64,000 nt of DNA from Paenisporosarcina sp. OV554 (GCF_003058165.1 NZ_QBUC01000002.1:186001-250000); one strand, 5' to 3'. Positions 17,293 through 26,376 are shown, counted from the stretch's first letter. Translations and numbers: made by a program. Notes: a model not told the origin generated them from the letters alone.

Positions 17293-18171
17293 ATGAAAAC
17301 AGTGATCCCTTACTTCCTTGTATTACTAGCAGCTGTGTTATGGGGCACAACTGGAACAGCTCAAACTTATTTACCTCAAAATGCTCAGCCCTTAACCATT
17401 GGCGCATCTCGATTAGCTATTGGCGGATTTTCATTATTAATTATTATGATGCTCAAGAAAAAAATCAACTTCAGAACATGGCCGTGGAAAGAAACGGTTG
17501 TTGCAGCTCTATGTATGGCGTTATTCCAACCTTTGTTTTTTACGTCAGTTCGTGTTACTGGAATTGCTATTGGTACTGTTGTTGCTATCGGCAGTGCACC
17601 GATTTTTTCTGGTTTGATCGAGTGGTTCATTTTGAAATTACGACCTTCGCGTGCATGGATAATTGCTACGGCACTTTCAGTTATCGGATGTAGCCTGTTG
17701 TTTTTAAACAAAGATGCATTAACGGTAAATCCACTTGGAGTAACTTTATCATTAATCGCTGGATTTGTATTTGCGATTTATACAATTGTTAGTAAAGCAT
17801 TATTAGCAAAAGTAGAAGCGATTCCTGCAGTTGCTATGACATTCTCCATCAGCGCAACTATATTAATGCCCTTTTTATTTATTTTTGATAGCTCATGGGT
17901 TACTGAACCTTCAAATATAGCAACCATTTTATATTTAGGTTTTATGACAACGAGTGTAGCATATATTCTCTATTTAACAGGACTCCAAAAAGTACCTTCT
18001 TCATCTGCTGTAACGTTATCTCTTGGAGAGCCCTTAACTGCAGCTGTATTAAGTGTATTTGTAGTGGGGGAAGTGTTAAGTGCAGTTTCTTGGGTCGGAG
18101 TGCTTCTTCTGCTCGGAGGGATTGTTGTTCTAACCTTTAGTGGGAGAAAAAGAGCAAAGAAAATCGAATAA
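17293..18171 (+). CDS. EamA/DMT-family transporter
   Basis: A 292-aa inner membrane protein with ten hydrophobic helices in two EamA repeats. The first repeat opens with LLAAVLWGTTGTAQTYLP and the second with LSLIAGFVFAIYTIVSKALL. PSSSAVTLSLGEPLTAAVLS in the second repeat is typical of drug/metabolite transporters. The substrate cannot be inferred. The ATG has a TGAGGTGA site. It is monocistronic, bounded by its own terminator. Confidence 0.88.
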   Translation: MKTVIPYFLVLLAAVLWGTTGTAQTYLPQNAQPLTIGASRLAIGGFSLLIIMMLKKKINFRTWPWKETVVAALCMALFQPLFFTSVRVTGIAIGTVVAIGSAPIFSGLIEWFILKLRPSRAWIIATALSVIGCSLLFLNKDALTVNPLGVTLSLIAGFVFAIYTIVSKALLAKVEAIPAVAMTFSISATILMPFLFIFDSSWVTEPSNIATILYLGFMTTSVAYILYLTGLQKVPSSSAVTLSLGEPLTAAVLSVFVVGEVLSAVSWVGVLLLLGGIVVLTFSGRKRAKKIE

Positions 18172-18176
18172 ATGCA

Positions 18177-18207
18177 AGGTGTCTCTGTAATTAGGGACAC
18201 CTTTTTA
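18177..18207 (+). terminator. Terminator after the EamA gene
   Basis: AGGTGTC.CT pairs with AG.GACACCT (one mismatch), followed by TTTTT, 5 bp after the stop codon. Confidence 0.85.
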
Positions 18208-18372
18208 ACGTTTAACTAAACGTAGATGTGTAATTGATGCGTAATAAATGTGGATTGACAATAAAAAAGAAGTGCCTACATTTCTTAAGAAAATCTTCAT
18301 TTTTATGCTAACAGATTGTTAAGAATTAGTGGTTACAATTGTATTATAAGAAGTAGAGATGAGGTGCAACGG

Positions 18373-19065
18373 ATGACACAATTTACAGTACTCGTTACGG
18401 ATGACGATCAGGACATTCGAGATGGCATAGAAATTTATTTGAAAAATGAAGGTTATCGTGTTTTAAAAGCTTCTGATGGCTTAGAAGCTTTGACTATTTT
18501 AGGGACAAATGATGTTCATTTGATCTTACTCGATATTATGATGCCGAATATGGATGGAATTCAAGCGACGTTTAAGATTCGCTCAGAGCGTAACATTCCC
18601 ATCATTATGTTAAGTGCTAAGGCCGAAGACACCGATAAAATACATGGTCTATCTGTAGGGGCTGATGATTATGTCACGAAGCCCTTTCATCCTATGGAAC
18701 TAATGGCAAGAGTGAAGTCACAATTGCGTCGCTATGTGCACCTCGGAACAATTAAAGAACAGAAATCAATTATTCAAATAGATGGACTTGCACTAGACAT
18801 AGAAGCAAAAGACGTAACACTCGATGGGGAATCCGTCAGATTAACGCCGATTGAATACAAAATTACCGAACTGTTAATGACAAATGCGGGCAGAGTATTT
18901 TCAATTGGCGACATTTATCAACGTGTATGGAATGAACCTGCATATAACGCGGAAAATATCGTTGCTGTTCATATTCGTAAAATTCGAGAAAAAATCGAAA
19001 CCGATCCTAAAAATCCGAGATATGTAAAGGTGGTTTGGGGCATTGGCTACAAAATCGAAAAGTAA
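18373..19065 (+). CDS. OmpR/PhoB-family response regulator
   Basis: A 230-aa regulator with receiver plus winged-helix output. The receiver shows the acidic pair DDDQD, phospho-acceptor LLDIMMPNMDG (Asp at about residue 53), the conserved Ser in MLSAKAED and KPFHPMEL. The C-terminal half has the Trans_Reg_C motif LTPIEYKITELLM and HIRKIREKIE. A frame extends upstream to 18316, but ATG 18373 has a GATGAGGTG site and gives the standard family length. The 3' end overlaps a 58-aa ORF, and the kinase follows. Confidence 0.92.
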   Translation: MTQFTVLVTDDDQDIRDGIEIYLKNEGYRVLKASDGLEALTILGTNDVHLILLDIMMPNMDGIQATFKIRSERNIPIIMLSAKAEDTDKIHGLSVGADDYVTKPFHPMELMARVKSQLRRYVHLGTIKEQKSIIQIDGLALDIEAKDVTLDGESVRLTPIEYKITELLMTNAGRVFSIGDIYQRVWNEPAYNAENIVAVHIRKIREKIETDPKNPRYVKVVWGIGYKIEK

Positions 19066-19219
19066 GGCTTCACATTGGTTATCCATTGTCGCACTCGCTA
19101 TTGGGATGCTCAGTCTCATGTATTGTTATTCTTTTATTCAACAACTTCTCGAACAAGGTTTATTTCATTCTAATCGAACGATCGTGCAATTGACGCGAAT
19201 ATTAAAAGGAGGTGCGTAA
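19043..19219 (+). CDS. 58-aa single-helix membrane protein between regulator and kinase
   Basis: A TTG-initiated frame overlaps the end of the response regulator gene by 23 bp and stops 3 bp before the kinase start. An AAAGGTGG site lies 9 bases before the TTG, and in-frame stops upstream exclude a longer version with ATG. The peptide starts ATKSKSKASHW, has one hydrophobic helix (WLSIVALAIGMLSLMYCYSF), then an extracytoplasmic tail rich in Gln/Leu/Thr ending LTRILKGGA. The lysine-rich N-terminus predicts N-in topology. Its tight coupling to both genes suggests an accessory subunit of the sensor. It is not a fragment of the kinase, whose own N-terminus is intact. No family recognised. Confidence 0.65.
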   Translation: MATKSKSKASHWLSIVALAIGMLSLMYCYSFIQQLLEQGLFHSNRTIVQLTRILKGGA

Positions 19220-19222
19220 TCG

Positions 19223-21418
19223 ATGAAGAAAATGGCTTGGGTGTTTTTTGTTTTAATTAGTATCATCTTATTTGCGGTTACCACATTCGTTTCAGTTGGA
19301 CCAACTTACATTGGAGGCTCTTATTATGAATCTGGAAGCTTCCAGGAGTCTTTTGATTATAAAATTCAAGAAATAGGACCAGTTTTATTAAGTAGATTGG
19401 ATGTTGATGAAGAAATTAAAAATCTACAAGTCGAGCCTTACGAAGTAGAACAATACCGTGAATATTATGGTTCCCAAATAGACCAAATCATATCTGTTCA
19501 AGATCAATACCAGGAATTGATTAATAATGCTGACAGTAATGGCGATGACGTTCTAAAGACCGAACTTGAAAAAGACCGCGACACTAAAATCGCTGATATA
19601 CGGAAAAACTTTGAGGATGATGATAGTGTAAGCGAGAAAATATTATCCGCAAAAAAAGAAGCGTTGCGAAAATATGATGCACAAATTTCAAATGCTGTTT
19701 CACAAGCAAAAATAACTCAAAAATCAATGGCTTATAATTTGACCAATGTCGAGACAGGTGAAAGTTTTGTATTTGGAGATATTAAGGAAGAAGCAGCATA
19801 CACGAAAATTTTTAACCAGAAAGAAGGATATTTGACCGTCTCTTCATTAGACCAACATTTAAGTGAATTGCAAAATGATGAATTACAAGCTTTGTCAATT
19901 CATAATGTATACGAATTGGTGGGAGATGAGTCATCTCAATTTACCGGCACATTTATCCTGCCAAAAAGCATGATTTCAAATGATCAACTTGTAGAAATGC
20001 GTGCCTATGAACAAAGCAATTGGTTTTTTATTGCAACTTGCATATTAGGATTATTTTCAGCAGCGGGAGCTTTTTGGCTTTACAGAACGAAAAAAAAAGA
20101 AGTACTTACTATTCCTATTCCCAACTGGATAAAACAGTTAAAACTTGAATGGCGAGTAGTAGGCATTTTAGTTACTGTTTTTGGCTTGCTCAATACGTAT
20201 TATCCACTAATCAGAAGCATTGAAGGCATCTACTACAATCATCTGCTTGGTGAATACATCGTAAATACAGGACTATTATTTATCTTTATGATTGTGTTTT
20301 TAACATTAACAATCGTTCAATTAATATGGTTGTTAAAAGACTACCGGAATAATGAAATCAACAAACTATGGGAAAATAGCATGTCCCAAAAATTAATGGG
20401 TATGATGCAGGAAGTCTTTTTAAACCGATCTCTAGGAACCCAATTAGTGATGCTTTTGTTTGTCGTTTTTTTTGCAGGATTAGGTATTGGAGGCGTAATC
20501 GTATCACCAGCACTTATCTTTGTATACGCACCACTTTTTGTGATTGTTGTGCTACCGGTTATTTATAATTTGTTAAAACGCGTGGCAAATTACAACAAGC
20601 TAGCCATCGCGACTGAACAAATGGCACAAGGACAATTAATTGGAGATGTAGAGATTCGAGGGAAATCTGTATTTGCAGATCATGCAAAACATTTGAATAA
20701 ACTTCGAGAAGGAGTGCGCATGTCCCAGTCTGAACAAGCTAAAAGTGAACGTTTAAAAACCGAGTTAATTACGAATGTTAGTCATGACTTACGAACACCG
20801 TTAACATCCATCATCACTTATACGGATTTATTGAAAAAACCGGAGTTATCAGATGAAGAACGTCTATCTTATGTGTCGATTTTGGATCGGAAATCACAAC
20901 GACTTAAAACATTAATCGAGGATTTATTCGAAGTGTCGAAAATGGCTAGTGGCAATATGGAGCTCCATAAACAAAAGGTTGATTTAACACAATTGATGCA
21001 ACAAGCTTTGGCTGAGCATGAGGAAGAAATTCAAAGTGCAAAATTAGATTTCCGCGTTACTCCTCCTACTAAATCTTTATATGCTTATGTAGATGGTCAA
21101 AAGTGGTGGAGAGTCCTAGATAATTTAATCGGAAATTCAATTAAATATACGTTACCTGGAACTCGCGTCTATATAACGCTAAAAGAACAAGATGATTGTG
21201 CTCTTTTTATTATCAAAAATGTTACGAGATATGAACTCGGCGAAAATGTGGATGAATTATTTGAACGTTTCAAACGGGCGGATACTTCGCGTCATACAGA
21301 AGGATCAGGTTTGGGCCTAGCTATTTCCCAATCTATTGTTGATTTACATGGAGGTTCCATGCGCATTGATGTAGATGGGGATCTATTCAAAGTAACCGTG
21401 TCGATTCAAACAATTTAA
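19223..21418 (+). CDS. Membrane sensor histidine kinase with large extracytoplasmic domain
   Basis: A 731-aa kinase. A signal-like first helix (residues 3-25) is followed by about 240 extracytoplasmic residues with Glu/Asp/Lys-rich coiled-coil character. Several membrane helices lie between residues 265 and 455, then a HAMP-like stretch. The dimerisation His box is NVSHDLRTPLTSIITY (His about 520), the N box DNLIGNSIKYT, and the G boxes FERFKRADTSRHTEGSGLGLAIS. Multiple helices between the sensor and catalytic parts suggest a membrane-embedded sensor module. RBS AAAGGAGGTG. It pairs with the OmpR-type regulator upstream. The signal is unknown. Confidence 0.92.
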   Translation: MKKMAWVFFVLISIILFAVTTFVSVGPTYIGGSYYESGSFQESFDYKIQEIGPVLLSRLDVDEEIKNLQVEPYEVEQYREYYGSQIDQIISVQDQYQELINNADSNGDDVLKTELEKDRDTKIADIRKNFEDDDSVSEKILSAKKEALRKYDAQISNAVSQAKITQKSMAYNLTNVETGESFVFGDIKEEAAYTKIFNQKEGYLTVSSLDQHLSELQNDELQALSIHNVYELVGDESSQFTGTFILPKSMISNDQLVEMRAYEQSNWFFIATCILGLFSAAGAFWLYRTKKKEVLTIPIPNWIKQLKLEWRVVGILVTVFGLLNTYYPLIRSIEGIYYNHLLGEYIVNTGLLFIFMIVFLTLTIVQLIWLLKDYRNNEINKLWENSMSQKLMGMMQEVFLNRSLGTQLVMLLFVVFFAGLGIGGVIVSPALIFVYAPLFVIVVLPVIYNLLKRVANYNKLAIATEQMAQGQLIGDVEIRGKSVFADHAKHLNKLREGVRMSQSEQAKSERLKTELITNVSHDLRTPLTSIITYTDLLKKPELSDEERLSYVSILDRKSQRLKTLIEDLFEVSKMASGNMELHKQKVDLTQLMQQALAEHEEEIQSAKLDFRVTPPTKSLYAYVDGQKWWRVLDNLIGNSIKYTLPGTRVYITLKEQDDCALFIIKNVTRYELGENVDELFERFKRADTSRHTEGSGLGLAISQSIVDLHGGSMRIDVDGDLFKVTVSIQTI

Positions 21419-21422
21419 AAAG

Positions 21423-21453
21423 AACGTGGGGGAATGATTCCCTCACGTTTTTT
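21423..21453 (+). terminator. Terminator after the histidine kinase gene
   Basis: AACGTG.GG and CC.CACGTT form a stem around AATGATT, followed by TTTTTT. It begins 4 bp after the stop. Confidence 0.9.
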
Positions 21454-21542
21454 AGTTGAATCAATAAGAAAGTATAAATTTATGGATATCAGTAGAAGAA
21501 AAGACATCAGCTTGCGCCATTGTACGCGCAAGCTGTGGTTCT

Positions 21543-22190
21543 TTAAAAATAAAACATGTAAACCCCTATAAGAAGAACCCCTATATCTGCAAACATATGT
21601 ATGATCCATGAAGGATAGATGGTTCCACTTGCTTCATTTATCCATTGAAATAACAACCCACCAATAAAGAGGCCTACAACAGCCACGATTAATATGGGCC
21701 ACTCAAACCACGGGAGGAAAATCGCAACGTGATAAATCGCGAAAAAGAAACTTGGTAGAATCCATTTCAACTTGGATTCTTTTAAAAAATCTATAAGCAA
21801 TCCTCGAAAGTAAAATTCCTCTAAAAAAGAATTACCGATCAATATGTAAAGTGCGACAATAGGGAATACTAATGCGGTGACGCCAACTCTCGTTTCTAAA
21901 TCCACCTGTAAAGAATTTAAATCGATGGAACTTCTGAGAAAAATAAAAGCACCTAGAATCGTCATCATTACTGCGAAACCTATTACTATTGCTATAAAGA
22001 TGCTGATTTTTTGTGTTTTTCTCATATGTAAAAAATCCAATTTTTTCACCTTCAAAAACAACAAAGGGATAGCTAGAAAAAAGAGAGCTTTTGCTGCTGT
22101 TTTCCATAAATATGGTACTTCTAGAACTTGTTCAATCCAAAGCAAGAGAGCGATGGATACGAGTGGAAATAGTATTGTCCAATTTTTCAT
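21543..22190 (-). CDS. CPBP-family intramembrane metalloprotease
   Basis: A 215-aa polytopic membrane protein. The three family motifs are in order: NSFLEEFYFRGLL (catalytic Glu-Glu and Arg), FFAIYHVAIF (His) and WIIHMFAD (His). CPBP proteins are CAAX-protease-like (ABI) enzymes, used in bacteria for peptide maturation or self-immunity to bacteriocins. No bacteriocin gene is adjacent, so its substrate is open. ATG with a GGAGGAAAAATC site. Monocistronic, convergent with the kinase gene. Confidence 0.9.
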   Translation of the reverse strand: MKNWTILFPLVSIALLLWIEQVLEVPYLWKTAAKALFFLAIPLLFLKVKKLDFLHMRKTQKISIFIAIVIGFAVMMTILGAFIFLRSSIDLNSLQVDLETRVGVTALVFPIVALYILIGNSFLEEFYFRGLLIDFLKESKLKWILPSFFFAIYHVAIFLPWFEWPILIVAVVGLFIGGLLFQWINEASGTIYPSWIIHMFADIGVLLIGVYMFYF

Positions 22191-22285
22191 GATTTTTCCT
22201 CCAATTTAAATGGACGATAATCGTGTTAAAAGGATGCCAAAAGGGTAAGTAAAAGAAGGATGAATAAAAATGAGTAGGTGATTAA

Positions 22286-23308
22286 ATGAAGACATCTAAA
22301 TGGATGGATTTACGCACGCGTTTCCGTCATATATTATTTGCTATCGTTGGTTTAATTATATTAGTGATTATTGCTACAAGTGGTTTTATGGTACTAGAAA
22401 ATATAGGTTTATTTGATGCTTTTTATTTAACGATTATTTCCTTAATGACAGTAGGTTATGGTGATATAGTGCCGGAAACGGACGCAGGAAGAAGTTTTGC
22501 ATTAATACTTATCCCGCTTGGTGTGGCTGTTGTTACATATGCCATGGGGGCAGTTGCTTCTTATTTCATTGAACATCAACTTTCAGTAAAGGTGTGGAAT
22601 AAACGAATGGAACATACTATTAAACATTTGGAAGGTCATATAGTGGTTTGTGGTTTGGGGAGAGTTGGTAGACAAGTTTTTGAACAATTAAAAGAAGAGA
22701 ATGTTCAAGTTGTTTATATCCATGATTCTGAGGAAGAAATGGTCGAATCTTTGCCAGAAGGCACACTGCGTATTGTTGGAAGCCCGTTAAATGACGGGGT
22801 ATTAAAAGAAGCGAATGTCAAAAAGGCTAGAGGTATAATTGCGACATTGCCAAGTGACTCAGATAATGTGTTTATTACAATTAAAGCAAAAGCTTTAAAT
22901 GAAAAGATTGAAGTGGTAGCTCGAGTAGAAAATGATGGTTCAGAGGAAGTATTACTTCGTGCAGGCGCTAGTCGGGTTGTAAACCCTTCTACTATTGGAG
23001 GACGTGAATTAGTGAGTTCCGTATTGCGACCAGAAGGTACTGATTTAGTTAATTTGCTTATTCATACAAAAGAAAAAGAACAATCTTTAGAGGAAGTAAC
23101 ACTTCAAGATGCGTGTACATTCGTTGGGAAAACATTAAAAGAAGCAGCCATTCGCTCTGAGATGGGAATTACAGTACTAGCTATTCGCCGTGGAGAAAAA
23201 TTAATTAGCAATCCTTCTGCGGATGAAAAATTACAAAAACAGGATATCCTTATTATTTATGGAGAGAAAGAGGTAAGTGAAACGTTTAAAAAGAAATGCC
23301 AAGGGTAA
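22286..23308 (+). CDS. Potassium channel protein with RCK/TrkA domains
   Basis: A 340-aa ion channel. Two transmembrane helices (about residues 13-33 and 68-92) flank a pore loop with selectivity filter TVGYGDIVP. A cytoplasmic RCK_N Rossmann domain (VVCGLGRVGRQVFEQL) and an RCK_C domain (EEVTLQDACTFVGKTLKEA..) follow. The layout is that of MthK/YugO-type ligand-gated K+ channels, which set membrane potential and respond to nucleotides or Ca2+. A 55-bp gap leads to the CmpX-like gene, so co-transcription is possible. Confidence 0.93.
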   Translation: MKTSKWMDLRTRFRHILFAIVGLIILVIIATSGFMVLENIGLFDAFYLTIISLMTVGYGDIVPETDAGRSFALILIPLGVAVVTYAMGAVASYFIEHQLSVKVWNKRMEHTIKHLEGHIVVCGLGRVGRQVFEQLKEENVQVVYIHDSEEEMVESLPEGTLRIVGSPLNDGVLKEANVKKARGIIATLPSDSDNVFITIKAKALNEKIEVVARVENDGSEEVLLRAGASRVVNPSTIGGRELVSSVLRPEGTDLVNLLIHTKEKEQSLEEVTLQDACTFVGKTLKEAAIRSEMGITVLAIRRGEKLISNPSADEKLQKQDILIIYGEKEVSETFKKKCQG

Positions 23309-23363
23309 ATGAAGATTGTAGAGTAATTACAAATAATTACGAATTTTCAAAGGAGGCTACGTT

Positions 23364-25127
23364 ATGATGGATCAGTTTTATTGGAGAGATACTCTCTCAT
23401 TTTTACCAGAACTTTTGCTAGCATTGTTGGTATTATTAATTGGATTTTTTGTAGCAAAGTTCTTAGAAAACCTTACGTACAAATTGTTGCGTAAAGCACG
23501 TGTAAATGAGCGATTAGGTAATAAAAATGAAAAATGGACAGTAGAAAAGATAATAAGTAAAGTCTTATTCTTTGTTGTCTTAATTCTAGCTTTTGTTCTA
23601 TTCTTTAATATTTTGAACTTGAATACAATGGCAACACCTTTTGTATCTATGTATTCGGGTTTAACAGGTGCAGTATTAAACATTTTAAAAGCAGGATTAA
23701 TTCTATTATTTGCATGGATTTTAGCAACTGTTGTGAAAAAAGTTATTCAGATGGCTGGCAACAAACTTAACTTAAACAAATATGTTGAGAAGACTGGAAT
23801 GGATGCAAATCCTGCAGACCAAGCAAAATGGACGGATACTGCAGCAAACGTTGCATATTACCTTATTTTCTTGTTATTTATCCCAGCAATTTTAAATGCG
23901 CTAGGAATTGACGGATTAAGTGGACCGTTTGAAGGAATGTTAGCAAGCTTCTTTAACTTTATACCGAAGTTAGTATCTGCAGCGATTGTATTTGTTATTG
24001 GATGGTTTGTTGCGAAACTAGTTCGTAACTTACTAGAAAAGTTTTTACAATCAGCAGGCGCAGATCGATTAGCAGATCGTTTGAATATTTCTTCATTTTT
24101 TGAAGGGACAAGCCTTTCGAAAGTAGTAGGAATCATCGCTTTTATCTTAATTATGATTCCAGTATCAATTACGGCACTTGAAATCTTAGATTTAGATGGC
24201 ATTTCAGATCCTGCAGTAGGGATGTTAAATGATATATTAGCGATGTTACCAAAAATCGCAATTGCTATTGTTCTAGTTTTAGTTGGTATCGTAGTAGCAA
24301 AATGGGTGAAAGATTTAGTTGTTTCTTTACTTGAAAAACTGGGTGTCAACTCTATTTTCGGTAAAATGGGCTTCAAATCTGGAACTGGTTCAGCACCAAC
24401 GTTTGCAACATTATTAGGAACAGTTGTACAAGTTGTCATAATCTTATTGTTTGTAGTAGAAGCTTTGCAACTACTTGAACTTGAATTTATGGTGACATTA
24501 GCAACAGCAATATTTGCATACTTGCCATCAGTTCTCGCTGCCATTATTATTTTAGCAGTTGGTTTCTGGTTAGCGAATATGGCTGAGCAATTAGTAGGTA
24601 GAGTGATGAGTCATTCTTCAGGCACTCCTCATGTACTACGTTATGTAGCAAAATATGCGATTCTTGCATTCGCATTCTTTATGGCTTTAGATCAATTAGG
24701 AATTGCAGCTTCAATCATTAACTCTGCTTTTATCCTAATCTTAGGTGGCGTTGCATTAGCATTCGGTCTAGCATTTGGACTTGGTGGACGCGAACATGCA
24801 TCTCGTTACTTAAGCAAAATGGAAAAGAGTTTACAAAATGCTGAAGTTTCTAAAGAAAACTATAAAGCTGAAAAAGAAACAATTAAAGATTCACTAAAAG
24901 AATCATTTAAAACTGATAAAGAAACTGATCAAAGTTTACGTGGCATTTCTGCTCATGTGGATGAAGCAAATGAAGTCGCAGCAGCAGACGAAGGCTACAA
25001 CACACCTGCTGCCGATGAAGTACATCCATATGATGTGACTCCTCCAAATGAAGGGTCTTCATTCAACAAAGATGCGCATGACAATTGGAATAGCACTAAA
25101 CCAAATGATGATCCATTTCGACCATAA
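23364..25127 (+). CDS. CmpX-like membrane protein with repeated conserved TM-helix modules
   Basis: A 587-aa membrane protein. Four or five similar modules each contain a helix pair of the type LPKLVSAAIVFVIGWFVAKLVRNLLEKF, the conserved TM helix found in CmpX and related mechanosensitive-channel homologues. GGVALAFGLAFGLGGREHA at about residue 465 resembles the MscS pore-helix and beta-domain junction. The last 110 residues are hydrophilic, rich in Glu/Lys/Asp/Pro and probably disordered. The AAAGGAGG site serves the ATG at 23364. It neighbours a K+ channel, which fits an envelope-tension or ion-homeostasis role. The role itself is inferred. Confidence 0.85.
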   Translation: MMDQFYWRDTLSFLPELLLALLVLLIGFFVAKFLENLTYKLLRKARVNERLGNKNEKWTVEKIISKVLFFVVLILAFVLFFNILNLNTMATPFVSMYSGLTGAVLNILKAGLILLFAWILATVVKKVIQMAGNKLNLNKYVEKTGMDANPADQAKWTDTAANVAYYLIFLLFIPAILNALGIDGLSGPFEGMLASFFNFIPKLVSAAIVFVIGWFVAKLVRNLLEKFLQSAGADRLADRLNISSFFEGTSLSKVVGIIAFILIMIPVSITALEILDLDGISDPAVGMLNDILAMLPKIAIAIVLVLVGIVVAKWVKDLVVSLLEKLGVNSIFGKMGFKSGTGSAPTFATLLGTVVQVVIILLFVVEALQLLELEFMVTLATAIFAYLPSVLAAIIILAVGFWLANMAEQLVGRVMSHSSGTPHVLRYVAKYAILAFAFFMALDQLGIAASIINSAFILILGGVALAFGLAFGLGGREHASRYLSKMEKSLQNAEVSKENYKAEKETIKDSLKESFKTDKETDQSLRGISAHVDEANEVAAADEGYNTPAADEVHPYDVTPPNEGSSFNKDAHDNWNSTKPNDDPFRP

Positions 25128-25133
25128 GTAGTA

Positions 25134-25175
25134 AAAAAGCAGTAACTCCAATAAAACGGAGTTGCTGCTTTTTTT
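25134..25175 (+). terminator. Terminator after the CmpX-like gene
   Basis: AGCAG.AACTCC pairs with GGAGTT.CTGCT around AATAAAAC, flanked by A and T runs. Confidence 0.92.
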
Positions 25176-25186
25176 GACGTAAGTTG

Positions 25187-25827
25187 GTGAGCCGTCGCTC
25201 AGTCTGACTTTTAGGGGTTCACGTCTGAAAAAAGAGAGTTGACGTCTGAAAAAAAGGGCTTCACGTGTAAAAAAATACGCTTTACGTCTGATTTTATCCA
25301 GAAAGCCATCCAACAAAAAAGGCTGCCAGTCCCACCGGCAGCACCATTCAAGATTTCCCAAGAATTGATGAGACCCGATCGCTAGCGCTAATCGGGTTTT
25401 TCTGTGGGCGAGTATCTGTTTTAAAGGGTGAGCGGATTCTCAGTCTGACTTTTAGGGTTCACGTCTGAAAAAAGAGAGTTGACGTCTGAAAAAAAGGGCT
25501 TCACATGTAAAAAAACACGCTTTACGTCTGATTTTATCCAGAAAGCCATCTAACAAAAAGGCTGCCAGTCCAACCGGCAGCCCATTCAAGAACTTCCAAG
25601 AACGGAACGCCCCCGATCGCTAGCGCTAATCGGGTTTTTCTGTGGGCGAGTATCTGTTTTAAAGGGTGAGCGGATGCTCAGTCTGACTTTTAGGGGTCCA
25701 CGTCTGAAAAAAGAGAGTTGACGTCTGAAAAAAAGGGCTTCACGTGTAAAAAAATACGCTTTACGTCTGATTTTATCCAGAAAGCCATCCAACAAAAAAG
25801 GCTGCCAGTCCCACCGGCAGCACCATT
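25187..25827. repeat. Triplicated 240-bp intergenic repeat containing 21-bp arrays
   Basis: Three near-identical head-to-tail copies begin at 25187, 25428 and 25666 (periods 241 and 238 bp). The third stops at 25827. Each copy has five 21-bp units with a GTCTG core: copy 1 at 25202, 25223, 25244, 25265, 25286; copy 2 at 25443, 25463, 25484, 25505, 25526; copy 3 at 25681, 25702, 25723, 25744, 25765. A hairpin GGCTGCC...GGCAGC (terminator-like on the minus strand) follows. Copies 1 and 2 then have a plus-strand terminator, CCCGAT...ATCGGGTTTTT (25375-25400 and 25614-25639). No gene with a ribosome site lies in this 750-bp gap. Confidence 0.95.
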
Positions 25828-25874
25828 AGTTCTTTCGTTTACTTAGAAACGATAGACGAGAGGAAGGGATTTAT

Positions 25875-26333
25875 ATGAACAAGAAATTAGGTATTTTACT
25901 TATTGGAGGTATGCTAGTTTTAGCTGCCTGTGGAGAAGAAGACGCACAACCTGCTGGTAATGAGCCGGTTGAAGAAGAGATGGAGACATCAGAAGAAGTT
26001 GTGGAAGAAGAGGTAGTAGAGGAAGAAGCAACAGAAGAAGAACCTATGACTGATGCAGCTGAAGCTGCAAAGGGAGAAGCTTCTCCGCTATTATCGAAAG
26101 CTGATATGACTAGCTTTGTTTTTAATGAGGCTGGAGAATTTAATGTGTATTGTGAACCACATCCAGTGATGAAAATGAAAGTTATAGTGGAAGAAGGCGC
26201 TACTACTTCTGGAGATGTAGCACTTGATTTAGCGGACTATGCGTTTAGTGAAGAGAGCATAACAGTTGCTCCTGGAACGGTAATCACGTGGACAGATCAA
26301 GATTCTGCACAACATAATGTGGCATTTGAGTAA
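25875..26333 (+). CDS. Cupredoxin-like lipoprotein with permuted motif order
   Basis: A 152-aa lipoprotein with lipobox LAAC (Cys at about residue 19) and a long Glu-rich linker to about residue 60. The C-terminal cupredoxin half comes first, GEFNVYCEPHPVMKMKVIV, with the Cys, His and Met copper ligands. It is followed by what is normally the N-terminal half, DYAFSEESITVAPGTVITWT..SAQHNVAFE, with the first His ligand, where the protein ends. All four type-1 copper ligands are therefore present but in circularly permuted order. ATG with an AGGAAGGGA site. Possible roles are copper binding or electron transfer at the outer face of the membrane. Confidence 0.85.
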   Translation: MNKKLGILLIGGMLVLAACGEEDAQPAGNEPVEEEMETSEEVVEEEVVEEEATEEEPMTDAAEAAKGEASPLLSKADMTSFVFNEAGEFNVYCEPHPVMKMKVIVEEGATTSGDVALDLADYAFSEESITVAPGTVITWTDQDSAQHNVAFE

Positions 26334-26347
26334 GGAGGTCATTTAGA

Positions 26348-26376
26348 GTTCAGGGGGAAAGTCCCTGAACTTTTTT
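26348..26376 (+). terminator. Terminator after the cupredoxin-like gene
   Basis: GTTCAGGG pairs with CCCTGAAC across a 7-base loop and is followed by TTTTTT. Confidence 0.93.

Noticed and set aside
18316-18372. 19-residue N-terminal extension of the OmpR-type regulator
   Set aside because: The extension lies over the likely promoter region and lacks a ribosome site. ATG 18373 has one and gives the family length.
23858-24544. 228-aa minus-strand ORF inside the CmpX-like gene
   Set aside because: It is antisense to a gene with clear domain structure, has no ribosome site and a Thr/Lys/Ile-rich composition typical of a shadow frame.
25202-25765. CRISPR array
   Set aside because: Units are 21 bp with short cores and variable remainder, not 25-40 bp identical repeats with unique spacers, and no cas genes are present.
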